Assembly: GCA_015654725.1 (NCBI GenBank)
Contig: JAATGI010000431.1
Location: 1-5,781, forward strand
DNA from: Rhodospirillales bacterium
GTDB lineage: Bacteria > Pseudomonadota > Alphaproteobacteria > ATCC43930 > CGMCC-115725
DNA length: 5,781 nucleotides
Reading direction: 5' to 3'
Part shown: positions 1-5,098 of the stretch, in pieces
Numbering within the stretch: the stretch's first letter is position 1
Layout of the letters: each line of letters begins with the position of its first letter
Made by a program: the position numbers and the translations under genes
The notes under the pieces: model-generated
Databases searched by the model: none
The model's input: the letters and a program-made list of their open reading frames with translations, nothing else
What the model was told of the DNA's origin: nothing

Positions 1-153
1 CATGCGGAGGATTTCCGGCGCCGCCGGCGAGCGCCGGAGCACGGCGAGCTGCCCGTCATAGATCCGGCGCGCGCCATATTCGCCGGCGTGATCGACCCGG
101 ATCATACGCGCGATCAGCGCGCGCTCCGACGGGTCGCCGGGAAGCCGCTTCAT
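1..153 (-). CDS. coq7: Demethoxyubiquinone hydroxylase Coq7, N-terminal part
   Basis: The 51 visible codons begin with ATG at 153-151 and run off the left edge of the window, so the 3' end is missing. The translation contains RVDHAGEYGARRIYDGQLAV (residues 19-38), the signature N-terminal stretch of the Coq7 family. Glu25 in DHAGE is expected to be the first carboxylate ligand of the di-iron centre. The family hydroxylates demethoxyubiquinone in a late step of ubiquinone synthesis at the inner membrane; many alphaproteobacteria use it in place of the flavin enzyme UbiF. The start codon overlaps the dsbB stop as ATGA, which implies translational coupling with dsbB. The family call is secure; whether the full gene is intact cannot be seen. 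Confidence 0.93.
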   Translation of the reverse strand, partial: MKRLPGDPSERALIARMIRVDHAGEYGARRIYDGQLAVLRRSPAAPEILRM

Positions 154-632
154 CGCGCCGCCCGCCGCAGCCGCGCGAACGCGGCGAGCGAAAATATCGT
201 GAGTGCCAACGCCGCGACGACATTCCAGCCCGCGAGCGAAATGCCGAACAACGACCATTGAATCTGGTCGCAGCGCACCGGCGGCGTGGCCAAAAGCTGC
301 GCCTGCAAATCCTCGACCGAGCCGGCTTTGAGCGCGAGGCCGGTACAGGCGCCGGGACCCGCGAACCAATGCTGCTCGACCCCGGCGTGATAAAAGGCCA
401 GCCCGGCATCGATGGCGAACAAGAGCGCCGCGAGGAGAAGGACCGCGCCGCTCACCCTCCTGTCGCCCGCCAGCGCGGCGATCAAGCCGATGCCGGCTAC
501 CGCGTAGTAGGGCCAACGTTGGTAGAGGCACAATTCGCATGGCCGCAGCCCGCCGATATATTGAAAGCCGAGCGCGCCGCCGACCACCAGCAGGCTGGCG
601 ATGGCGACGATGAGAGGCGTGGCGCGGACCAT
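150..632 (-). CDS. dsbB: Disulfide bond formation protein B (DsbB)
   Basis: This 160-residue inner-membrane protein is close to the usual DsbB length. It reoxidises periplasmic DsbA and passes the electrons to ubiquinone. The first periplasmic loop has the redox pair C32-E-L-C35, followed at the expected spacing by Arg39, which matches the quinone-interacting Arg of E. coli DsbB (Arg48). The second loop has C96 (GACTG) and C121 (VRCDQ), which complete the two essential cysteine pairs. Four hydrophobic segments are visible at about 6-25, 40-56, 63-82 and 130-152, as in the family fold. The ATG at 632-630 lies five bases after the stop of the YqaA-family gene and has no clear ribosome binding site, so coupled translation is likely. 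The stop overlaps the coq7 start, placing it directly upstream of a ubiquinone-synthesis gene. Confidence 0.95.
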   Translation of the reverse strand: MVRATPLIVAIASLLVVGGALGFQYIGGLRPCELCLYQRWPYYAVAGIGLIAALAGDRRVSGAVLLLAALLFAIDAGLAFYHAGVEQHWFAGPGACTGLALKAGSVEDLQAQLLATPPVRCDQIQWSLFGISLAGWNVVAALALTIFSLAAFARLRRAAR

Positions 633-637
633 GATGC

Positions 638-1216
638 TCAGAGATAACGGATGACGACGAAGCCGCCGACCAGGCAGGCGGCGAACAGGCTGGTCGCGAG
701 GGTCAGGCGCCGCTCGATGAACACGCGCACCGGCTCGCCGAAGAAATAGAGCAACGCCGCGACCAGGAAAAACCGTGCGGCGCGCGACGCCACCGAAGCC
801 AATCCGAACATCACCGGATCGAACGCCAAGGCGCCGCTGGTGATGGTGATGAGCTTGTAGGGAATCGGCGTCATGCCCTTCACGAGAATGATCCAGGCAC
901 CCCATTGATCGAACGAGGCCTTGAGCGCCGCGTAGCGATCCCCGAGCCCGTAGAAATCGATGATCGGGCGACCCAGGGCGTTGAAGCCATAATAGCCGAT
1001 GGCATAGCCGAGATAACCGCCCGCGACCGAGGCCACGGTCGCGACCGCGGCGTATTTCCAAGCGTTGCGGCGCGCCGCCAGCACCATCGGAATCAGCAGA
1101 ATGTCGGGCGGGATGGGAAACACCGAGCTTTCGATGAAGGCGACGAGGGCGAGCGCCGGCAGCGCTTGCTCGCTCGCGGCGAGGCGCATGACCCAATCGT
1201 AGAGGCGCCGGATCAC
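638..1216 (-). CDS. YqaA-family (DedA-like) membrane protein
   Basis: With a GTG start at 1216-1214 this is a 192-residue integral membrane protein of the YqaA branch of the DedA/SNARE-associated family (COG1238 type). Recognisable features are FIESSVFPIPPD (27-38), GGYLGYAIGY (66-75), KGMTPIPYKLITITSGA (113-129) and SRAARFF (144-150), with several hydrophobic segments. DedA relatives are linked to lipid scrambling or transport and membrane homeostasis, but the substrate of YqaA proteins is not known to me. I chose GTG because family members usually begin with a short LRRLYDW-like segment, matched here by VIRRLYDWVMRLA, and because it falls eight bases after the maoC stop. The in-frame ATG at 1189 would remove that segment. 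It ends five bases before dsbB, in the same apparent operon. Confidence 0.88.
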   Translation of the reverse strand: MIRRLYDWVMRLAASEQALPALALVAFIESSVFPIPPDILLIPMVLAARRNAWKYAAVATVASVAGGYLGYAIGYYGFNALGRPIIDFYGLGDRYAALKASFDQWGAWIILVKGMTPIPYKLITITSGALAFDPVMFGLASVASRAARFFLVAALLYFFGEPVRVFIERRLTLATSLFAACLVGGFVVIRYL

Positions 1217-1224
1217 GCCTGGCT

Positions 1225-1677
1225 TCAAGCCGCGGCCGGCGGCCGGCGGCCGATGAAGCTGGTGGCGACGATGGTCATGACTTTGTCGCCATCCTGATTG
1301 GAAAGCTCGCCCTCGGTCTTGAGGATGCCGAGCTCGGCGCGGCTTTTCGACGTCGTCGCTTCGAGGATGCGGACCCGCCCGGTTAGCCGGTCGCCCGGCT
1401 TCACCGGCTTGAGCCAACGGATGCTGTCGACCCCGGGCGAGCCCATGCTTGCCATGTCGCCGACCATGCCCGCGACCAGCAGCGACATGAACACGCCGAC
1501 CGTCTGCCAGCCGCTCGCGATCAAGGTGCCGAAGACGCTGCGCTTCGCCGCCTCGGGATCGGTGTGAAAGGGCTGCGGGTCATACTCGCGGGCGAAGGCG
1601 ATGATCTGGTCCTGGCTCAGCGAGCGCGAGCCGAGCTCGTGGCTCTGGCCCACGGCAAAATCCTCGAAATAGCGCAA
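1225..1677 (-). CDS. MaoC-family hydratase/dehydratase
   Basis: This 150-residue single hotdog-domain protein belongs to the MaoC / (R)-specific enoyl-CoA hydratase family. The hydratase motif reads YDPQPFHTDPEAA (32-44), with Asp33 and His38 spaced as the catalytic Asp/His pair of (R)-hydratases such as that of Aeromonas caviae. Family members hydrate enoyl-CoA or act on related acyl-CoA thioesters in the cytoplasm; the exact substrate is not readable here. The start is TTG at 1677-1675. Upstream in frame there is no ATG or GTG before a stop codon, and AGGAG sits six bases before the TTG. It is the first gene of the leftward cluster, followed eight bases later by the YqaA-family gene. No link between acyl-CoA hydration and the downstream disulfide/quinone genes is obvious. 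Confidence 0.9.
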   Translation of the reverse strand: MRYFEDFAVGQSHELGSRSLSQDQIIAFAREYDPQPFHTDPEAAKRSVFGTLIASGWQTVGVFMSLLVAGMVGDMASMGSPGVDSIRWLKPVKPGDRLTGRVRILEATTSKSRAELGILKTEGELSNQDGDKVMTIVATSFIGRRPPAAA

Positions 1678-1683
1678 ATCCGG

Positions 1684-1688
1684 CTCCT
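1684..1688 (-). promoter_or_regulatory. Ribosome binding site for maoC
   Basis: On the minus strand AGGAG lies six bases upstream of the TTG start of the MaoC gene. It is the strongest Shine-Dalgarno match in this cluster and it decides the unusual TTG start. Confidence 0.75.
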
Positions 1689-1802
1689 GCGATGACTCCG
1701 CCTAGTATGCGGGAGCACGGCGTCAAGGCAAGCCGCGTCTCGACGCGCGACGGCGCGAAACCAATACCCAAGGTTCCGGAACTTGCTCTAGTATCGCGCG
1801 CG
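1689..1802. promoter_or_regulatory. Divergent maoC / tRNA-Leu control region
   Basis: This non-coding stretch must carry the leftward promoter for the maoC cluster and the rightward promoter for the tRNA. A minus-strand TTGACG (1724-1719) resembles a -35 box, but I see no good -10 box at normal spacing. A plus-strand TAGTAT (1789-1794) is a weak -10 candidate just ahead of the tRNA. A 6-base inverted repeat, CGCGTC/GACGCG with a 2-base spacer, lies at 1734-1747. The heptamer CTAGTAT occurs at 1702-1708 and again at 1788-1794. None of these is convincing alone. Confidence 0.3.
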
Positions 1803-1888
1803 GCCCCTGTGGCGGAATGGTAGACGCGGCAGACTCAAAATCTGTTGTCCGCAAGGGCGTGCTGGTTCAAGTCCGGCCAGGGGCACCA
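1803..1888 (+). tRNA. tRNA-Leu (anticodon CAA)
   Basis: This 86-base class II tRNA includes an encoded CCA end. The acceptor arm GCCCCTG (1803-1809) pairs perfectly with CAGGGGC (1878-1884), followed by A and CCA. The anticodon stem GCAGA/TCTGT encloses the loop CTCAAAA, giving anticodon CAA at 1836-1838, which reads UUG leucine codons. The D-arm contains GGCGGAATGGTAGACGCG, typical of bacterial tRNA-Leu, and a long variable arm lies between the anticodon and T arms. The T arm is GCTGG-TTCAAGT-CCGGC. The gene is divergent from maoC. No integrase or direct copy of its 3' end is visible nearby, so there is no sign that it is an occupied attachment site. Confidence 0.96.
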
Positions 1889-2061
1889 ACCGCGGCCGTC
1901 TCGATTTGGCGGAAAAACCGTGTGCTGCCGGCGTTCTAGGTGCCGATCGACGCCGTCACTGAGTCCGCTTGCGGCCTTGCTGGTGAGACGCGTGACGTCC
2001 CGCCTGCTTGGGTGGGAATCCGACCGCAGTGCATCTCCCAGCGTGACGCGGCGTCGCCCCC
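1889..2061. other. Gap between tRNA-Leu and the His-rich gene
   Basis: I see no supportable gene here. Neither the tRNA (rightward) nor the His/Asp-rich gene (leftward, ending at 2062) has an obvious hairpin-plus-T-run terminator in this stretch. Short GC-rich self-complementary pieces such as GACGCCGCGTC have loops too small to form real stems. Confidence 0.5.
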
Positions 2062-2946
2062 TCAGTGATGGCCCCCCAAATGGCCTACGCCGCCATGGAC
2101 GTGGTAGCCGCCATGCCAGTTCCAGCCGGCATTGCCGTAGCCGCCCCATTCGTGCGAGCCCTGCCCATAGCCATGGCTCCAGCCGTGGCTGTTGCCGCCG
2201 CTCCAGCCATTGCCGTTGCCGTGACTTCCGCCGTTGCTCCAGCCATTGCCCTGCGCGTGGCCGTAACCGCCCCTGCCCTGTTCGTCGTGATGGCCATGGC
2301 CATCGCCGCCGTAATTCGAATGCGCCTTGTAGCCGTTCGTCGAATAGTCGTGATGCTGGTCGTGGTCGTGAACGTGGTTCTGATCGTGGTCGTGGAAATC
2401 TTCGTGCTTCTGGGATTTTTCGTCGTGGCCGAACCTTTGCTCGTGGTCGCGGTCGTGGTCGTGGTCCTGTTTCTTGAATTCGCGTTCGTGCTCATGGCCG
2501 CGCGGCTTGAAATGATCGCGATGCCCGCGGTCATGGTCGTGCCGGTAACCGTCTCCGCCGCCACCCTGATATCCAGAGCTTGAATCGCCCCCGCCGTCGA
2601 AGCCGACCTGGATATCGGGACCGGACCCGCCGTAATCGCCGGAGCCGGAGTTGCCGTAATCGCCGGAGTTGGAATCACTCCCCTCCTCGTTGGTATCGCC
2701 GCGGCTCCAATAAAAGTCGGGCCGATAACCGACATCCCGCCCGACCGGCGCCGAATTCACGAAGTAAGCCGCTGGCGGCAGCGTCTCGCCGCCGCCCGTC
2801 GGGAAGGCGACATAGACCGCGCCCGAGCCATAGCTGGGGCCGTATCCGGAGCCGTATACCGGTCCAAAAGAGGGGCCATAATCGCAGCCGCAGGCACCCC
2901 CAAGCGCAAGTGCCAGCACGAGCTGGTACAACGGAAATATTCCCAT
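2062..2946 (-). CDS. Probable exported Gly/Asp/His-rich protein
   Basis: I do not recognise this 294-residue protein as a named family. It opens with a hydrophobic stretch (about 3-18) ending in LGGACGC, which suggests export, with Cys19 or Cys21 near the cleavage site. Residues 22-135 are rich in Gly, Tyr, Ser and Asp with no His. Residues 136-199 alternate Asp/Glu and His (for example DHDHDRDHEQ and HVHDHDQHHD). Residues 200-294 are Gly/His/Asn-rich with six Trp between 236 and 277. All 33 His fall after residue 135. This composition suggests low-affinity binding of metals such as Zn, Ni or Cu, or a surface role, but that is inference. The ATG at 2946 leaves no positive charge at the N-terminus; an in-frame TTG at 2967 would add MREARNI and give a more normal signal peptide. 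The gene is flanked by the tRNA and the AT-rich island. Low-complexity coding leaves long open frames on both strands, but only this frame has an export signal. Confidence 0.72.
   Translation of the reverse strand: MGIFPLYQLVLALALGGACGCDYGPSFGPVYGSGYGPSYGSGAVYVAFPTGGGETLPPAAYFVNSAPVGRDVGYRPDFYWSRGDTNEEGSDSNSGDYGNSGSGDYGGSGPDIQVGFDGGGDSSSGYQGGGGDGYRHDHDRGHRDHFKPRGHEHEREFKKQDHDHDRDHEQRFGHDEKSQKHEDFHDHDQNHVHDHDQHHDYSTNGYKAHSNYGGDGHGHHDEQGRGGYGHAQGNGWSNGGSHGNGNGWSGGNSHGWSHGYGQGSHEWGGYGNAGWNWHGGYHVHGGVGHLGGHH
2194..2250 (-). repeat. Degenerate tandem coding repeat in the His-rich gene
   Basis: Two 21-base copies at 2194-2214 and 2230-2250 match at 19 positions and share GCTCCAGCCATTGCC on the plus strand. 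They encode the repeated peptide GNGWS followed by Gly/Asn and SHG in the C-terminal part. This suggests the segment grew by local duplication. Confidence 0.7.
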
Positions 2947-2957
2947 GATGTTGCGTG

Positions 2958-2963
2958 CCTCTC
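2958..2963 (-). promoter_or_regulatory. Possible ribosome binding site for the His-rich gene
   Basis: Minus-strand GAGAGG lies 11 bases before the ATG at 2946, slightly far for a typical site. It falls inside the coding sequence if the TTG at 2967 is used instead, so it favours the ATG without proving it. Confidence 0.4.
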
Positions 2964-2968
2964 GCAAA

Positions 2969-2982
2969 CCGCTTTATTGCGG
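2969..2982. repeat. Small hairpin in the His-rich gene leader
   Basis: CCGC-TTTATT-GCGG is a perfect 4-base-pair stem just upstream of the His-rich gene. It would be in the 5' leader of its transcript, or in the promoter. It is too short to be a confident structure and has no T-run on the side that would make a terminator. Confidence 0.25.
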
Positions 2983-3021
2983 CTGTTCGAGCCAATCACG
3001 CGATAGCAAGAATGAATCGCA

Positions 3022-3036
3022 AATTTTGGTAAAATT
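3022..3036. repeat. Inverted repeat 1 in the AT-rich island
   Basis: AATTTT-GGT-AAAATT has perfect 6-base arms and a 3-base spacer. Its right side contains GTAAAATT (3029-3036), which recurs in the next repeat 28 bases on. It could be an operator half-site pair. Confidence 0.5.
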
Positions 3037-3054
3037 AACTACTCCCTACATTTT

Positions 3055-3076
3055 AAGTAAAATTTCCATTTTACTT
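3055..3076. repeat. Inverted repeat 2 in the AT-rich island
   Basis: AAGTAAAAT-TTCC-ATTTTACTT has perfect 9-base arms and a 4-base spacer, the strongest palindrome in the window. It is followed on the plus strand by a few T residues, but no plus-strand gene ends nearby, so an operator is more plausible than a terminator. Confidence 0.6.
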
Positions 3077-3078
3077 TT

Positions 3079-3096
3079 TCTACCTGCAAGGGTAGA
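3079..3096. repeat. Inverted repeat 3 in the AT-rich island
   Basis: TCTACC-TGCAAG-GGTAGA has perfect 6-base arms and a 6-base loop, starting two bases after repeat 2. It does not share the GTAAAAT half-site, so it may bind a different protein or be chance. Confidence 0.4.
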
Positions 3097-3120
3097 TTTC
3101 TCGTCAGGAGCATGAAAAGA

Positions 3121-3130
3121 AGAATATTCT
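3121..3130. repeat. Perfect 10-base palindrome
   Basis: AGAATATTCT is its own reverse complement. It completes the run of symmetric elements in the AT-rich island. At this length and base composition it could be chance. Confidence 0.35.
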
Positions 3131-3206
3131 CTGTTATTATCTATACTTGATTGCAGCGCCCACGTTGCCCACCCCACGCGGCGCATCGAAAAGTATTGGG
3201 CGAGTA

Positions 3207-3225
3207 GGAGCTTGGCAAAGCCTCC
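3207..3225 (+). repeat. Hairpin upstream of the PH-domain gene
   Basis: GGAG-CTT pairs with AAG-C-CTCC around the loop GGCA, giving a 7-base-pair stem with one bulged C. It ends 82 bases before the PH-domain start and may lie in that gene's leader. There is no T-run beyond TT, so it is not a clear terminator. Confidence 0.25.
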
Positions 3226-3298
3226 TTGCGTGACGGCAAAAAGCGTGGATGCTCGCCGGTCAGGACGCAATGCCGCGGGCCCGCTCGTGACGCGTTTC

Positions 3299-3305
3299 GG
3301 GGGAG
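3299..3305 (+). promoter_or_regulatory. Ribosome binding site for the PH-domain gene
   Basis: GGGGGAG ends two bases before the ATG at 3308. The spacing is short, but no other site supports the alternative TTG start at 3212, so this favours the ATG. Confidence 0.5.
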
Positions 3306-3307
3306 CA

Positions 3308-3808
3308 ATGTCGAGCTACGTTCGCAAGGTTTTGCAGCCGACCGAAACCATCCGGTTCGAGACCCGGCTTCACTGGGTCATTTATCTTCGCGGGCTGGTG
3401 GCGGTGTGTCTCGGCGTCGCGGCCGCCTTGGCGGTGCGCCAGCTCGATCTGGAATGGAACTTCGACGCCCCGCTCGTCGCCGTGGCGGTCGGAATCGCGT
3501 TCGGCATCCTAAGCTGGATCAGCGCATGGTATCGGCGCTGGACCACCGAGGTGGCGGTGACCAACTTCCGCATCATCTACAAGCGCGGCTTCGTCCGCCG
3601 CCATACCTTCGAGATGAATATGAGCAAGGTCGAGAGCGTCCATGTCGATCAGTCCGTGCTCGGCAGGATGCTGGATTACGGCGACATCATTGTACGCGGC
3701 TCGGGCTCGAGCTTCGAGCCGTTGCGCGTCATCGCGTCGCCGCTCGAATTCCGCAACCACGTCACGGCGGAGAACGGCGCGAACGGCGCCCCGCCGCCGC
3801 CGGCCTGA
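3308..3808 (+). CDS. PH domain-containing membrane protein (bPH_2 type)
   Basis: This 166-residue protein has two hydrophobic segments near the N-terminus (about 22-43 and 54-74) followed by a bacterial PH-like domain (about 79-155). The recognisable pieces are TTEVAVTNFRIIYKRGFVRR (79-98) and the run from MSKVES (105) through LGRMLDYGDIIVRGSG (118-133), the usual signature of the YdbS/bPH_2 group (Pfam PF03703 style). A short Ala/Pro-rich tail follows (162-165 are four prolines). Such proteins sit in the inner membrane with the PH domain exposed; their ligands are largely unknown. The ATG at 3308 is preferred because MSSYVRKVLQPTETI looks like the family N-terminus. The TTG at 3212 would add an unconvincing 32-residue leader. 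It is divergent from the His-rich gene and convergent with the MFS gene, whose stop is 21 bases away. Confidence 0.88.
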   Translation: MSSYVRKVLQPTETIRFETRLHWVIYLRGLVAVCLGVAAALAVRQLDLEWNFDAPLVAVAVGIAFGILSWISAWYRRWTTEVAVTNFRIIYKRGFVRRHTFEMNMSKVESVHVDQSVLGRMLDYGDIIVRGSGSSFEPLRVIASPLEFRNHVTAENGANGAPPPPA

Positions 3809-3829
3809 GCACGGCAAGACAGGCTCGAA

Positions 3830-5032
3830 TTATCGCCGATGCCGAACGCGCGGTAGGGATTGCACGATCACCGCCACCGCGATCACGGTTAGAATCGCCG
3901 CCGCGTAGGGCAGTGCCGTCACCGAAAGCGCGCCCAACACCGCGCCGCCAAACAGCGCGCCGACCGAGCCGCCGAAAAAAATCGCGGAGTTGAGCAGCGC
4001 GATCATGACATTGCGATTCTCCGGCTCGGCCGCGATGATGCGCGCCTGATTCGGCGCGAAGCACGACCAGCTGGACACGGTCAGGCCGAACATCACGACG
4101 CCGGTCGCGATCGCCGAATGAAGCGCGGTGGGAAGAGCGGCGTTCAGCAACGCCAACATCGTCAGCGCCGCGATCAGCGGCCGAATCGCGCCGAAACGAT
4201 CCGCCAACATTCCGCCCAACTGGCTGCCGGCAAGGCCGCCGACACCGTAGGCGGCCAGAAACCACGGAATATCCGAGGCGGCGAAGTGCGTTTTCAAGAG
4301 TGGCTCGATATAACTGTAAACCGCGTAAATGCCGCAAAACATCAGCAGCACCGGCGTTAACACGATCCAGACATTGAGTCGCGCCAGCGGCGCCACCCGT
4401 TGGGCCAGAGGCGGCGGCTCGCTGACCGCTGGGGTGCGCGGCAAGAGCGCCAGCAACGCCACGAGCGCGACGGCTGTGATGATCGCGATCATGACGAACG
4501 TCGCCTGCCAGTTGATATAATGGCCGATATAGGTGCCGAGCGGCACGCTGATGACGGTCGATCCCGACGAGCCCAGGGCCACGGGCGCCCGGGCGCTGCC
4601 GCGCCTTTCCGGCGGCGCCGCCGCGTCGGCCAGCACATAGGCGGCCGGCGCGTAGATCGCGGCGCACAGCGCCGCGGCCACCCGCATCGCGATCAGGAAG
4701 GCGTAGCTCGGCGCCAGCGCGCAGAGAATGTTGACGATGACGAAAACCGCGAGCGCCAGCAGGGCGACGCGATCCTGGCGCCACCGCGCGACGATAACGG
4801 CCAACAACGGCGTGCCGATGGCATAGACAAAGGCATAGACCGAGATGACCGCGCCCGCCGCCGCTTCGCTGACGGAGAAGGAGTGCCCCAGCTCCTGCAA
4901 AATACCGGCGATGACGAAAGCGTCGGTACCGGTGGCGAAGGTGCCGATCGCCAGGAGCCAGACGCGCGGATCGAACCCGCGGAGGTTGAATGGCCACATC
5001 CGCTCAGGCGCCGAGCCGCCGTTTCGCGTCAT
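3830..5032 (-). CDS. MFS transporter, DHA1-like (complete copy)
   Basis: This 400-residue protein fits a 12-helix major facilitator transporter of the AraJ/NepI-like drug:H+ antiporter-1 group. Helix 1 carries TFATGTDAFVIAGIL (31-45), typical of the group. The helix 2-3 loop has a degenerate motif A around VARWRQDR (81-88). Helix 5 has GSSGSTVISVPLGTYIG (154-170), and the second-half motif A reads ADRFGAIRPL (277-286). SSWSCFAP (320-327) is shared with its neighbour. It probably exports a small hydrophobic compound, sugar or nucleoside using the proton gradient; the substrate cannot be read. I chose ATG 5032; the in-frame ATG at 4999 would shorten the N-terminus by 11 residues. It follows the paralogous copy after 66 bases, probably in one transcript, and no regulator gene is visible in the window. 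Confidence 0.9.
   Translation of the reverse strand: MTRNGGSAPERMWPFNLRGFDPRVWLLAIGTFATGTDAFVIAGILQELGHSFSVSEAAAGAVISVYAFVYAIGTPLLAVIVARWRQDRVALLALAVFVIVNILCALAPSYAFLIAMRVAAALCAAIYAPAAYVLADAAAPPERRGSARAPVALGSSGSTVISVPLGTYIGHYINWQATFVMIAIITAVALVALLALLPRTPAVSEPPPLAQRVAPLARLNVWIVLTPVLLMFCGIYAVYSYIEPLLKTHFAASDIPWFLAAYGVGGLAGSQLGGMLADRFGAIRPLIAALTMLALLNAALPTALHSAIATGVVMFGLTVSSWSCFAPNQARIIAAEPENRNVMIALLNSAIFFGGSVGALFGGAVLGALSVTALPYAAAILTVIAVAVIVQSLPRVRHRR
3855..3905 (-). repeat. 51-base near-identical segment, copy A
   Basis: This is the 3' end of the complete MFS gene. It matches 5127-5177 at 48 of 51 positions by hand alignment, far closer than most of the two genes, and encodes the last helix region ending at VIVQSLP. 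Confidence 0.85.
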
Positions 5033-5098
5033 TCGCTGCCGGCGCGGATTTGAAGCGGGCCGGGTCGTCGCGTCCGGTCCGAATTGGCGGTGACGGAA

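Larger units (their letters stand above)
3001..3150. promoter_or_regulatory. AT-rich island between divergent genes
   Basis: By hand count only about 47 of these 150 bases are G or C (about 31%), a sharp break from the GC-rich flanks. It lies within the 361-base gap between the leftward His-rich gene (start 2946) and the rightward PH-domain gene (start 3308). It carries three interrupted inverted repeats, a perfect palindrome and three copies of GTAAAAT (3029-3035, 3057-3063, and inverted at 3068-3074). I see no convincing gene in it. The likeliest role is promoter and operator DNA for one or both flanking genes; a remnant of foreign DNA is the alternative. Confidence 0.55.

Noticed and set aside
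1675..1838. A regulatory link between the TTG start of maoC and the tRNA-Leu that reads UUG
   Set aside because: Start codons, including TTG, are read by initiator tRNA-fMet, so the coincidence has no mechanistic basis.
1803..1888. tRNA-Leu as an integration site for a mobile element
   Set aside because: No integrase and no repeated copy of the tRNA 3' end were found in the window, and the downstream genes carry no phage or plasmid features.
1845..2477. A plus-strand open frame starting inside the tRNA, Arg/Ser-rich
   Set aside because: It begins within the tRNA gene and its composition is what antisense of the low-complexity gene produces.
2065..2583. A plus-strand open frame encoding a Val/Ala/Met-rich hydrophobic protein opposite the His-rich gene
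   Set aside because: It is the antisense of Asp-His and Gly-rich codons, which automatically gives hydrophobic residues. It has no convincing start site, no family resemblance, and opposes a frame with an export signal.
3055..3080. Inverted repeat 2 plus T-run as a transcription terminator
   Set aside because: The stem is nearly all A-T and no gene on the plus strand ends upstream of it nearby; on the minus strand the repeat is followed by A residues.
3046..3270. A 74-codon minus-strand open frame across the AT-rich island
   Set aside because: It has no ribosome binding site that I can see, crosses the sharp base-composition boundary and resembles no family.
3809..3829. A shared terminator between the convergent PH-domain and MFS genes
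   Set aside because: The 21-base gap has no inverted repeat with a T-run.
4400..5053. A long plus-strand open frame rich in Arg, Gly and Asp opposite the MFS gene
   Set aside because: It is a typical antisense shadow of a GC-rich membrane protein gene, with no motif or start signal.
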